The notes under the pieces: generated by a model | Databases searched by the model: none | Told to the model about the DNA's origin: nothing | The model's input: only the letters and a program-made list of their open reading frames with translations | Made by a program: the position numbers and the translations under genes | Shown here: one piece after another, positions 45,458-54,122 of the stretch | Numbering within the stretch: the stretch's first letter is position 1 | How the letters are laid out: the number at the start of each line of letters is the position of its first letter | Assembly: GCA_025463785.1 (NCBI GenBank) | Contig: JAODBD010000005.1 | Location: 62,001-126,000, forward strand | From: Glaciihabitans sp. | Lineage (GTDB): Bacteria > Actinomycetota > Actinomycetes > Actinomycetales > Microbacteriaceae | Reading direction: 5' to 3' | Length of the DNA: 64,000 bases

Positions 45458-45801
45458 CTGGGATACCGGCGCAGTATCTCCCCCAAGTTGAATAAACGAG
45501 GTGCAGCTCGATAGTCCGTCGCTAACGTCTCACCGATGACGACCGCGATCATTGACATCGCTGCCCTCTCATCGTCTTCACGCGGGTAGAAGCCTTTGCC
45601 CTCGCTCACGATGGCGTCATACACAGGCTGAATGTCGGCATCGCTAATTGAGACACGGCCCCCTAAGGGATTCTCGTCGGACTCGTCGTCAGCTAGCGGG
45701 TACAACACCCAGCCGCCGCCTGAGTCGACTTCACCGCTCCTGCGCCCGTCCGACATCAGGTATATGACTAGTCGACGAGCAAATCCATTTGGATACATCA
45801 T
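45454..45801 (-). CDS. Small acidic protein, candidate immunity protein
   Basis: A 115-residue cytosolic protein, rich in Asp/Glu with aromatic residues, one domain, no membrane segment. Its start overlaps the preceding gene by four bases (ATGA). Such a small acidic protein downstream of a broken Rhs gene is what an immunity gene usually looks like, though no family is recognised. Confidence 0.5.
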   Translation of the reverse strand: MMYPNGFARRLVIYLMSDGRRSGEVDSGGGWVLYPLADDESDENPLGGRVSISDADIQPVYDAIVSEGKGFYPREDDERAAMSMIAVVIGETLATDYRAAPRLFNLGEILRRYPS

Positions 45802-46043
45802 GCACCCGACCCCGCGCCAACTTTGCGGTAGAAAACCGTGACCACATAGCGCGGCGAAGACTTGGTAACGATCACGTAGAACCGGTAGTAGCGAAGGTAT
45901 TTTACCGCCCCACTTGTCAAGTGCAGAAACCCAGTTACGTCATTGGTCATGTACGCCAGGGCAACTATTTTCGTATACACCCAGTTGCTGGAATTGGTGC
46001 TAGACGTCTGAACTTTCCCGAAGTCATAAAGCGTTAGCCCCAC
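45798..46043 (-). CDS. Small hypothetical protein, possibly truncated
   Basis: An 81-residue protein rich in Tyr, Thr and Val, with beta-strand character (YLRYYRFYVIVTKS). No signal peptide. The ATG at 46043 has no strong ribosome site. It lies between the 352-aa membrane protein and the acidic gene and could be a fragment of a larger immunity protein. Confidence 0.4.
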   Translation of the reverse strand: MGLTLYDFGKVQTSSTNSSNWVYTKIVALAYMTNDVTGFLHLTSGAVKYLRYYRFYVIVTKSSPRYVVTVFYRKVGAGSGA

Positions 46044-46102
46044 TGCCCATTCGACGATGGTTTGCCAGTTTGGAAATATGAACCATGCGAAGCAGGCGTT
46101 GA

Positions 46103-47161
46103 TTAAGGTCGATCGAGAACCCTTTTCACGCTCGATTCCACTCGGCCAGCAAGCAGCGGGCTCAAGCCCCAGCTGGAGATGATTGGAAGAAACTGCAGCT
46201 CAACGATTTCGCCATTGTTGGCCGAAATGCTCAACCTGACCCCGGAGAAGCCCGGCCCCAGTGAGGATGTCGAACGCGCTACTCCGCGAACCCGCTCGAT
46301 CGGAATGCAGAGCAGTTCTTCGAAGTCTGAGTCACGACGTGTCCAAAAAGACAAGTCCGTCTGTCTCAGCACAAAAAACAGCGACCAGCCAGTGCTTGCG
46401 GCCGCGGTTCCATCCAGGGGAAGGAGATGCACCAAAGCACCAAAGTTGCCCGAAGGAGTCATACCCCACACACCTACCGCCGAGAGCTCGCGACGCAGTG
46501 CTGAGACAAATGTGCCTCGCGCGCGCAAGAACGGATTCCCGACAAGGAAGTACGGCAGTACGCCTGCCGCAACACACGAAACGCAAAAGGTCGCGATTTG
46601 CGCGCCGTCGGCGTTCGGCGTTCCTAACGCGTGCGATCCCACGGCGAGAAGGATGAACGTTGCCTCAACTGCAAGTCCCGCGATCAGTTGAAGCTGACCA
46701 ATGCGATCACGTGAGAACACCTCCCAAGCCGTACCGCCGGCGCGAACGCCCTGCGAGTGCGCACCGCCAACAATCGGGTCCTTTGCTCCCCGGGCCAACT
46801 CTCCGATGGCGCTGTGATGCTTGGCAACCTCGACAACTTTGCCGCTCTTTGGGTCGCGCCTCTCGAACCCGAAATCGTTGTCGTAGAGCGTGGAATAGCC
46901 GGCCAATGTCTCTCTCCCGTCCGCTCGACGCGCGCGGATCAACATTGCGCTCGAGCCAAGCCCACCCACTAAAATCACCACGGCCGATCCGACCGCCGCA
47001 GCGATCCAGCCGGCCCCGGCGGGATTCAATGTAAGCAAGACGTACGCCGCTGCAGCACATGCGGCAACCGAGCCCAGAATTGCGAACACCGCTTGTCGCT
47101 GGGCGGACAGTGCAGTCACGCCGGGCAAAAGACCTGACCGCGGTGTTTCGGATTGTCTCAA
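46103..47161 (-). CDS. Membrane protein of unknown function in the Rhs remnant locus
   Basis: A 352-residue protein. Two hydrophobic helices near residues 25-75 (AVFAILGSVAACAAAAYVLL ... AVVILVGGLG) and two more near 165-215 suggest four membrane passes. A cytosolic insert (ADGRETLAGYSTLYDND) sits between them, and a soluble beta-rich C-terminal domain of about 135 residues follows. No catalytic motif seen. It begins 13 bases after the small Rhs-coupled gene, so the two are probably co-transcribed. An immunity role is possible. Confidence 0.6.
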   Translation of the reverse strand: MRQSETPRSGLLPGVTALSAQRQAVFAILGSVAACAAAAYVLLTLNPAGAGWIAAAVGSAVVILVGGLGSSAMLIRARRADGRETLAGYSTLYDNDFGFERRDPKSGKVVEVAKHHSAIGELARGAKDPIVGGAHSQGVRAGGTAWEVFSRDRIGQLQLIAGLAVEATFILLAVGSHALGTPNADGAQIATFCVSCVAAGVLPYFLVGNPFLRARGTFVSALRRELSAVGVWGMTPSGNFGALVHLLPLDGTAAASTGWSLFFVLRQTDLSFWTRRDSDFEELLCIPIERVRGVARSTSSLGPGFSGVRLSISANNGEIVELQFLPIISSWGLSPLLAGRVESSVKRVLDRP

Positions 47162-47174
47162 CGCTGGTCCCTCT

Positions 47175-47549
47175 TTAGGTCACATGCTCGAACAGGCCAG
47201 CAATGGAGCGCACGGCGCCCCAAAGTCCGAAGGGTGTTGCCAGATTCGACAATCTATCTATTAAATCTATCGCGGCATGCCAGGCAGCTTTGAACAGGTG
47301 CGTAAAGACCTTAGACATTGCCCTCGGCGCACCCAGCGCATCACCAGCGAGACTGACCAAGGCAAGACCACAGTCGAGGCTGAGGAACTGATGAAAACAG
47401 GCCTTTGCAGCCGAATAGGCGTCGAACGCGAAAATGGCGAGCTTGATGACCAAAGTAACAATTGGGTTCCACAGGAAAGCCCAGACAAGCACACCTAGCA
47501 CGGTCGCGAAAATCCCAAGAACGAAGAGTATCTGTTCCCGTTGCGTCAT
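47175..47549 (-). CDS. Membrane tail protein coupled to Rhs fragment, possible toxin domain
   Basis: A 124-residue protein with an N-terminal membrane helix ([20 protein letters not shown]), a second hydrophobic stretch and an amphipathic helical C-terminus. It starts at an ATG overlapping the Rhs stop by three bases (ATGA). The frame upstream of its ATG reads [12 protein letters not shown], which would continue the Rhs core naturally, so a one-base shift may have split what was once the variable toxin end of the Rhs protein. The activity of such a domain is unknown. Confidence 0.55.
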   Translation of the reverse strand: MTQREQILFVLGIFATVLGVLVWAFLWNPIVTLVIKLAIFAFDAYSAAKACFHQFLSLDCGLALVSLAGDALGAPRAMSKVFTHLFKAAWHAAIDLIDRLSNLATPFGLWGAVRSIAGLFEHVT

Positions 47550-47881
47550 CTTCGACCAGGCCTTGGTCCGGTCGTGTCAGAGGAGTTTATCGGGTCGTCC
47601 GGATAGTTGTAAGCGTTCTCATTGCCACCCACGACCGGGTCAATGCTGGTGAATCTACCCGTGGTTGGGTTGTACACCCGCGCGCCCATCAGCATGAGTC
47701 CAGCGTCCGCAACCTCGCGCTGCGAGGCGCCTTGCCACCCGTAGGCGAGCACACCGGTGGACACGCTCGTGCCGGTCGAGTTGCCATACTCGTCAGTGTT
47801 CCCCGACGTGGTCAAGCCGGTAGCGTCCCCCGATGCCGGAAGGTCGAGCGCGCCGTTCGATCCAGGGTCGATCAGGAACGG
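47546..47881 (-). pseudogene. Rhs/YD-repeat core fragment, truncated and frameshifted
   Basis: Reading leftward, this frame encodes the Rhs-associated core: [20 protein letters not shown], then [18 protein letters not shown], then [11 protein letters not shown], ending [12 protein letters not shown]. This conserved motif series precedes the variable toxin tail of polymorphic Rhs proteins. The upstream thousands of bases of an Rhs gene are missing: just right of 47881 the plus-strand recombinase remnant begins. At the other end the core stops after a likely one-base change, and the tail continues in another frame. Confidence 0.8.
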
Positions 47882-48340
47882 CTTTCAGCCGCGACCATTG
47901 CCGAGCTGCGTTTTGAGATCCAACAGTCCACGGCGGCGCGCGACGAAGCGCAGGCCTCAGTGCAGCGCGATCTCAAACGCCAATTGAGGCGACTCGAAGG
48001 TCAGGAAGACCGCATTGTGGAACTCGTTGCCGACGGCGACTTGCCGGTTGAGAAATTGAAGGCTCGTCTTCGTGCCGTTGGGCTGCAACGCGCTCATCTT
48101 CAAGAGCGACTTGCTCAGACTGACGAAGAACTTCAAAACGGCTTCGACAGCATCGAGGTGTACCTCGACATGCTGTCAGAGCCCGGCGCATTGTTCGGCC
48201 AAGCAGAAGACGTTGTGCGCCGCCAGCTGGCCGAAGCGTTCTTCTCCGCGATATTCGTGGGATATGGAAGACGACGTGAAGGCAACTGCAAAGCCTCACC
48301 CAGCAGTTCTAGCTCTGACCGCGATCGAGTCGGGTCCGCT
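47873..48340 (+). pseudogene. Large serine recombinase C-terminal fragment, frameshifted
   Basis: The frame gives the coiled-coil C-terminal region typical of large serine recombinases (AQASVQRDLKRQLRRLEGQE ... LVADGDLPVEKLKARLRAVG ... DVVRRQLAEAFFSAIFV). Near 48255 the sense switches to the next frame, which reads DMEDDVKATAKPHPAVLAL, as in intact relatives. The catalytic domain, zinc ribbon and start are missing at the junction with the Rhs remnant. So it is a dead recombinase with a missing N-terminus and at least one frameshift. Confidence 0.75.
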
Positions 48341-48456
48341 GGTACCGTGTGAAACGAAAGAAGCGGATTCCTGGCTCTCAGCTGGAATCCTCTTCGTTCA
48401 TTTCGCTTCGGAATACTTATTGCTTTTTCGACCCATGGGTTCGAATAAGCATTCCT

Positions 48457-48493
48457 TGGTTGCGGGGACAGGATTTGAACCTGCGACCTCTGG
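48457..48493 (-). other. tRNA 3'-half-like sequence, possible old attachment site
   Basis: On the minus strand the sequence ends GTCCCCGCAACCA and contains a T-arm (GCAGG TTCAAAT CCTGT). It looks like a tRNA 3' end, but the 5' acceptor and anticodon arms are not present within 90 bases. Integrases often leave such 3' ends, and the adjacent recombinase remnant supports an old insertion point. Confidence 0.6.
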
Positions 48494-49112
48494 AAGCGCC
48501 GAAACGTCGTTACGGTTGTTCCGAGATGAGAGCGGATACCTGCGATTTTCCCTTGATTTTATGGGGAACAGGATGGTTCGCTTTTTCGATTATATCGGGT
48601 TCTTGTCGGTTGGTCACGGTTGATTCGGGTGAGTAAACGGTCACCATTCGGGCCACGCGCAGGGTAGGTGGAACCCGCAATACCACGAATAAGTGCATCG
48701 GGAATCCTCGGGTATCCGTACGACGTGATTCCCCGAAATTCCGGCGATTTTGGAACAATCGAGCCCCTCACGTGTCCTTCAAACTCAACTCAATCCGCGG
48801 GGCACATGCGGGGTTTCATGAATAACACGCATGGCGCGGGCCTTTCGATCGCCGGTTTGGCCAAACGAGGAGTCAGCGAGGGAGCATTCGTTCCTGTCGA
48901 CGTTGAAAATTCGTTCCCTGCCCAACGCGGCGAGACCTCCGCCGCCGCAGAGGGGTCTTGACCCATTCGTCGTCAACCAAATTGTTATTGAAAAAGGCGT
49001 CCTGCCAAGTCGCGTCCCGGTCGCACAAAGTTGCGGACATCCGCGATTCGCCGGTTGCGGTCGCCTTGGGCAACTAGGCCCCTCAGTTCAGGTAGGGCGC
49101 TATTGTTCGTAA
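48494..49112. other. Intergenic region without a convincing gene
   Basis: About 620 bases. All frames are short or have odd composition. A ribosome site or promoter for the GTG at 49113 is not obvious. I see no RNA gene or repeat here. Confidence 0.5.
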
Positions 49113-50459
49113 GTGTCGAACACGATCTCGTCAGATACGGTGCGCTCCGGCCACCTACTTAGTGACGGGCCGGATGGACCGGTGCAGTCTTGCACGCTGA
49201 CTTTCGAGGCAGGTGTCGGACCTGTACTCGCGGTGCCATATTTGCGCGGAGTGCCCCAATTCGCAGCAACTGAGAACTGGTTTCGGTACCGCCAACCACC
49301 GTCAACTCTGCTGTTCGAGGATCACGCCGGCACAGTCACATTCAACGGCGTGCGGTGGCGCGGAACACAAGGTCTCGGCGTAGAGCTCGGTCGGCTCGAT
49401 GCAAATGTCGTCATGCTTGGCCGACCCCGATCTATACGGGCGGAGTACCGCTTTCGAGAGTTCAGGTCCACGATCGATGGCCTGCATGAATTCAGTGGCT
49501 TTCACTCGATATCTGACAACTTAGATGACCCGTCTAACGGCCGATTGGTTACGTTCACCATCGGCGCAACTGAAGAGGTGCGATGGAGACATGGAGGGTT
49601 TTCTTACCGAATAGTCGCGACGGCTCCTTGGAGGAGCGACGGCCGCGAACTCAGCGCCCAATCAGGGGTCGCGCTTACTTCGCGTCGCGCGCGCGGCGCA
49701 TCTGTTGACGATCACCTCACGGCGCAATGGTCGGTCCGTGCACTCCTACTACTTGTGCTCGGGCGCGAAATCCACTGGAGGGAACACACCATTCTTGATG
49801 AGCAGTTCCCGACCTGGATGATGTCCGGTGAAGCGCACGCCCCCCAACCAGTAATCGTCCTACCGCGCCGGACTGAGCGAGATCGAGAACAGGCTGCCGT
49901 TGAACATGGCACGCTGGTCTGGGCGCTCATCTACCTCAGGGATCTGAAGGCTGCTGGCCTTCGCCGCTGGATGATGCTCTACGAAGATCCGATATTCAGA
50001 CGGGCTATTGAGCCGACGGTCGAGGTAGTTAACGGCATCTCGAGCTTCCTCGAGCCGAGACTCATGATGCTGGCACTCGGACTGGACGCCATGGGGCATT
50101 TTCTCGACCCAACACGAAAGCGGAACGAGTACCTGAACCGACAGATCTTACGGTGCATCACCGCGTCCGGCCTCGATCTCAGCGCTATCGGCCCTGCGGA
50201 AGGAATAGCTCGGGCTCTCGCCGAAATGAACAACGACATCAAACATGCGGACCGACCAAATCGTCCGAGCAATCCCGAACTCCGACTTATGGTCGACTTG
50301 GCGCTCCTGATCATGCGGTTTCAAGTTTTTGAATTACTGGGCTTACCGAAACGGCTTCGTTTAGCGGCCTCAGTGTCTCGAGATGTGAATTTCCTTTTGG
50401 AGGATTTTCGAATCAACGGCATCGAGGTCGATGCGACAGGCAAATTCGTTCATCGGTAG
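49113..50459 (+). CDS. ApeA/HEPN-like protein, putative phage defence
   Basis: A 448-residue protein starting with GTG. The first 190 residues are beta-rich with alternating aromatic residues (GVRWRGTQGLGVELGRLDAN, FREFRSTIDGLHEFSGF), in the manner of the N-terminal domain of ApeA-type HEPN proteins. The last 200 residues are helical (RRWMMLYEDPIFRRAI, LEPRLMMLALGLDAMGHFL) and include NNDIKHADR, which sits where HEPN nucleases carry their R/N-x-H motif. The arginine of the motif is replaced here by Asn, so catalysis is uncertain. Family resemblance is from memory, moderate to low. Confidence 0.55.
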   Translation: MSNTISSDTVRSGHLLSDGPDGPVQSCTLTFEAGVGPVLAVPYLRGVPQFAATENWFRYRQPPSTLLFEDHAGTVTFNGVRWRGTQGLGVELGRLDANVVMLGRPRSIRAEYRFREFRSTIDGLHEFSGFHSISDNLDDPSNGRLVTFTIGATEEVRWRHGGFSYRIVATAPWRSDGRELSAQSGVALTSRRARGASVDDHLTAQWSVRALLLLVLGREIHWREHTILDEQFPTWMMSGEAHAPQPVIVLPRRTERDREQAAVEHGTLVWALIYLRDLKAAGLRRWMMLYEDPIFRRAIEPTVEVVNGISSFLEPRLMMLALGLDAMGHFLDPTRKRNEYLNRQILRCITASGLDLSAIGPAEGIARALAEMNNDIKHADRPNRPSNPELRLMVDLALLIMRFQVFELLGLPKRLRLAASVSRDVNFLLEDFRINGIEVDATGKFVHR

Positions 50460-50642
50460 CGAAGCGTCCGAGACGAATGACACGCAGTCCCCGCCTTACC
50501 GGTGGGCCGGACGCTCTCCGCTGCCATCGTGGAAGCTCGCGACATCGTTAGTGGTATAAGGCCGTTCAGGACCGAAGTCCGTTGCGTTGGCTCTAAGCCG
50601 AGAGGACAAGTCCTGGCGGCCGCTCCCTAAGACCGTCCCTGC

Positions 50643-51284
50643 ATGAAGAACATCTATATTCGGATCGTGCCCAAGAACTTGGTTCGCTTTGCTTTTAGTC
50701 TCACGGACGAGGGCGCCGGAGTGCTGAGTTGCGGAGGATGGCGGATCTGGACCTCGCACAACGACACGTACATCAGTTCTAAGACGTTGGAGGGTACGTG
50801 GAAGGCGTCCCTGCACGGTGACATCGCATGGCGAGTCGCAGCCACCTCAGAGAACATGAGCTCTGAGCGACGAGTGCTGCCCGAGGGCAGTGATCGGGCG
50901 CCATGGAAGTTCGCTCCTACCGCGTTTTCGGACGGAAAACGGCTCGCGTTCGTCGTTGCGGTCAATAGGAACGCCCTGCTTGAAGAGCACACTGATCCGC
51001 GCGAAATTCAAGTCCCCGCGACGCCCCGATGGGACACCCTTACGACAGTCCGAATCTGGATGACTGAACCGGGGATGACGCTTCAGGTTGACGCTCAGGT
51101 TGGCCAAACGCTATCGCTTTCAAATGGACGGAAACTCTGGATCGAGCACAAATATGAAGTCGTCGACGGTTGGGACAACGTGCCGCAGCTGCCGGCCGCC
51201 AGCGCGATGCTCGAGGTGAAGACGCCCGAAAAGGATGGGGTGCTGGCACCGGGCTTCCTAATCTCCGGCGTGTACCTAGGCTAG
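50643..51284 (+). CDS. Hypothetical protein, 213 aa
   Basis: A soluble mixed protein with WRIWTSHNDT, WKASLHGDIAW and a C-terminal part rich in Val/Leu. No signal peptide, membrane segment or catalytic motif recognised. The ATG at 50643 has no ribosome site, which suggests leaderless translation, common in actinobacteria. Same strand as its neighbours in the defence island. Confidence 0.65.
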   Translation: MKNIYIRIVPKNLVRFAFSLTDEGAGVLSCGGWRIWTSHNDTYISSKTLEGTWKASLHGDIAWRVAATSENMSSERRVLPEGSDRAPWKFAPTAFSDGKRLAFVVAVNRNALLEEHTDPREIQVPATPRWDTLTTVRIWMTEPGMTLQVDAQVGQTLSLSNGRKLWIEHKYEVVDGWDNVPQLPAASAMLEVKTPEKDGVLAPGFLISGVYLG

Positions 51285-51354
51285 GGCTGCCTGCTAGGGC
51301 CCGGCGCTTTGCTTCTCGGCTACAACGTGAACAGGATTGAGATAGCGTGCGCGG

Positions 51355-52467
51355 ATGGGCTCTCTCGATCGCGGCTCGCTGTTGGGCGCCGTATCCCGCG
51401 CGCTCATCGCCCAGGATGCCCGTTGGATATCTGGAGCGATCTCATCCGCGAGCGACCCCACCACCGGCAGCGCCCCGATGGCGTTGCTTCTATTGAGCCA
51501 TAGCTCTCGGATCGTCTACGAAGGGTCTATCGCAATTCGATCAGCAAATCCGAACCTCGGTGTGCCGCCGCTCGCTGCACTACTGCCACCGGCGAACGAC
51601 CCGATCACGGAACGTGCGAGGCACGCGACCAAGCTGCTCGATGACAACCGAAAGACGATGGCTTCGCTGTTGCACGACATGCGCGAATACTTTGACACCC
51701 ATCATTTTGAGTTCTCGGGCAACGCGGTGTGGTTTGCCCGCTGGCTCGAAAGCGATCTGGGCCTGACCTTCTTTCAGGGGCATCTCCTCTACGCGACAAT
51801 TCCGCTCCAGTTTCGGTTAGGCATACCCCCATCTATCCCGCCGTCAGCCTTCGGGTCAACGATGAACGAAGTGGCTCGACAGCAAGGTTCGGCCCTCGCA
51901 GTGCTCGCGGCCGCGGACGGCCACAATAACGAGACGAGAAGCAAGATCAGCTTCACAGGAATTGCACCGGTCGCGTACAGAGATCGCAAGGCTCATCGGT
52001 ATCTAGCTCGCCGATACGATCTCGCGTTCACGATGGAGGCGAAGTTACTCATGCTTGTGCTCGAAGGCGAAGCGGCTTCCGCGCATCTGCTCCTTCCCCA
52101 CACCGCGACTGGACACGAGGAGGCTGTCTTTCGCGCCAGGATCGTCAGTTTGCATCACCTCGTGAGCTCGCTCCGATCAGTTCTGGATTTCCATCCTGCT
52201 GCCCGCGCACCCAAGACTTCACGTCTACGCTCGCTGCTCGCCGAACCGAGCCTTGACAGATTCCTTAATGATCCAGGCGCGAGAAGGGTTCGAAACCGTT
52301 CGATGCACTACGAGATTCGAGACGGCGACACGGCCATCGATCCGACTGCTCCAATGTTTGGAATTGTCGAGGCTTCATACCCTGGTCACACTTTCGACGA
52401 ATTGAACCGAGAAGTTGAAGTGGCGCTTGCGCGGGTGGCAGACGCTCTGGCTGATTGGCGGGGATGA
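51355..52467 (+). CDS. Hypothetical protein with HEPN-type RNxxxH motif
   Basis: A 370-residue soluble, mostly helical protein. Near residue 315 it carries RRVRNRSMHYEI, in which RNRSMH fits the Rx4-6H motif (polar residue after Arg) of HEPN ribonucleases and toxins. The rest (SLHHLVSSLRSVLDFHPAAR) is helical, as in HEPN folds. Two others of the island have related features. The ATG at 51355 was taken as start. Function as an RNA-targeting defence protein is only an inference. Confidence 0.6.
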   Translation: MGSLDRGSLLGAVSRALIAQDARWISGAISSASDPTTGSAPMALLLLSHSSRIVYEGSIAIRSANPNLGVPPLAALLPPANDPITERARHATKLLDDNRKTMASLLHDMREYFDTHHFEFSGNAVWFARWLESDLGLTFFQGHLLYATIPLQFRLGIPPSIPPSAFGSTMNEVARQQGSALAVLAAADGHNNETRSKISFTGIAPVAYRDRKAHRYLARRYDLAFTMEAKLLMLVLEGEAASAHLLLPHTATGHEEAVFRARIVSLHHLVSSLRSVLDFHPAARAPKTSRLRSLLAEPSLDRFLNDPGARRVRNRSMHYEIRDGDTAIDPTAPMFGIVEASYPGHTFDELNREVEVALARVADALADWRG

Positions 52468-52538
52468 ATAGCCGGCGGCCATGCACTTTGCCGCGAACTC
52501 GAGGGCCGAATAGCGGTGGCGTCCGCTAGCGTGGCGGC

Positions 52539-53906
52539 ATGCCCGACGACCCTGAAAACCCCGTAGACGCCGATGATCTGGGCGACACGTCGCAAGAAGA
52601 GCCAGAAGCTGCAGTAAGTCCGACTGGGGACATCGTTCTCTCAGTTACGGGAACTCAAGATTTCTCGAAGTTGCTCAGCGCGTTGGCCGCTCAACGCGCA
52701 TTTCAGATCGACCCAAAGGTGCTGCGCAACATAACAGCTTTTCAGGCGCTCGACTTCTCCCGAGTGATGCCACAGTTCTCCTTCGACTTCGCAAAGGATC
52801 TGCCCTCGATTCCAGCAATCACGGGACTTGCCGACATTGTCGCAAAGTGGAAACCGGTCGAAATCCCAACCGATGTCTTGCGTACATTTGAGCTGACCCA
52901 GCGTTCGATCTTGAGTTCGGTTTCCATCCCGTCGCTGTACACGCGCGCCACGAATGGAAACAACCAAACGCCACCGGCGGCGACCCGACCACGCTCTGAC
53001 AGGCTTCCGGAAGACTTTTTCAACCAACACGCGGTTGAGGTCACATCCGTTCAGCAGCTGCTCAAGACTCTGTCTACGCTTCAGTCCAAGCAAGCTAGAC
53101 ATTGGCCCGTGTGGCGCGGCCAAAAAGACGCGGGGTGGGCCATACACAGCTCACTTTATAGACGCCACAAGGCGAACGTCGTGACCGAAGACCGCCTCGT
53201 CGAAGCAGAGGTCGAGGCTCTCGAACTCGCCCACAAGTGGGATATGGCCACAACGCAATCGCTTCGTTACCTCGCGGATCTGCAGCACAATGGCGCCCCC
53301 ACCCGCCTGCTAGACGTGACCGCAGATCCTGAAATTGCGACTTGGTTCGCTGTAGAAGAAGATCCTGCGACTGAAGAGAAAGACGGCTTAGTGGTTGGGT
53401 GGGGTCGGGTTCCGGCGCTGAGAGGGGGCGTCCCCTCGCTTCCTAATGAAGGCATAGCCGACACGCCCACGCCGTTTTGGCACGCTTGGACCTCCGACGA
53501 AGAGCGTCAGCGGGTCGATTGGGGAACAGGCACAAAAGCCTGGACATGGTTTCCCCCCGCATTGAATGAGCGAATGCGCGCTCAGCGTGCCGGCTTCCTC
53601 TTCGAAGCGGGCGCGTTGCTTACTGACGCGATTGTCGCCGTGTTCTCTGAGGCATTTGGTCAAGACTGGAGGGAGTCCGAGATTGAGCGCGCAACTTCGG
53701 TGGTTGGCCTACCATCGCGACACGACGTCCTGACTAAGCCGAACGCGGCGAACCTCGTGCCCCTGTTCGTACTTCGCATTTCTGCGACCGCTAAGCCGAG
53801 CATCCGTGACTATCTCAGAGGCAAAGGACTGACCACCTCGTCTATCTACCCCGACCTACCCGGACTCGTTTCCTACCTCACTGGACCGTTCGGCCCTGGT
53901 CGTTGA
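52539..53906 (+). CDS. FRG-domain protein
   Basis: A 455-residue protein. From about residue 172 the FRG domain is seen: WPVWRGQKDAGWAIHSSLYRR (the WRGQ motif is near 191-195) with QHNGAPTRLLDVTADPEIATWFAVEE following, the second conserved FRG stretch (the LLD..T region). The N-terminal 165 residues are novel. FRG domains occur in many defence islands and are linked to nucleotide or nucleic acid chemistry, but their activity is not established. It begins 71 bases after the previous gene. Confidence 0.8.
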   Translation: MPDDPENPVDADDLGDTSQEEPEAAVSPTGDIVLSVTGTQDFSKLLSALAAQRAFQIDPKVLRNITAFQALDFSRVMPQFSFDFAKDLPSIPAITGLADIVAKWKPVEIPTDVLRTFELTQRSILSSVSIPSLYTRATNGNNQTPPAATRPRSDRLPEDFFNQHAVEVTSVQQLLKTLSTLQSKQARHWPVWRGQKDAGWAIHSSLYRRHKANVVTEDRLVEAEVEALELAHKWDMATTQSLRYLADLQHNGAPTRLLDVTADPEIATWFAVEEDPATEEKDGLVVGWGRVPALRGGVPSLPNEGIADTPTPFWHAWTSDEERQRVDWGTGTKAWTWFPPALNERMRAQRAGFLFEAGALLTDAIVAVFSEAFGQDWRESEIERATSVVGLPSRHDVLTKPNAANLVPLFVLRISATAKPSIRDYLRGKGLTTSSIYPDLPGLVSYLTGPFGPGR

Positions 53907-54122
53907 CTGCTGTTCGCTGCCGACGAGACGAACGTCTACTGTGCGACGATGCCCTCGAAAGATCACGATCTTGGTCGACCTTCGAGGACTGCGTATGGCG
54001 CTGGGGCCGATGGTGGCAACGCGGGCCTTTCGATGTCGTCGCCGTTCGATTGACCCCTAGATCGTCGTGGCTACTAATCTTGTTTCTCGAGAGCAAGCTA
54101 CAGCGCGGAGGATCGAGCGATC

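Noticed and set aside
47462-47872. Upstream part of the plus-strand frame that ends in the recombinase fragment
   Set aside because: It is the reverse of the Rhs core and has odd composition; only the part right of about 47873 is recombinase-like.
48072-48623. Frame containing GTGFEPATSGS
   Set aside because: This string is a well-known false protein from translating tRNA-like DNA in reverse; only its first part is a shifted recombinase tail.
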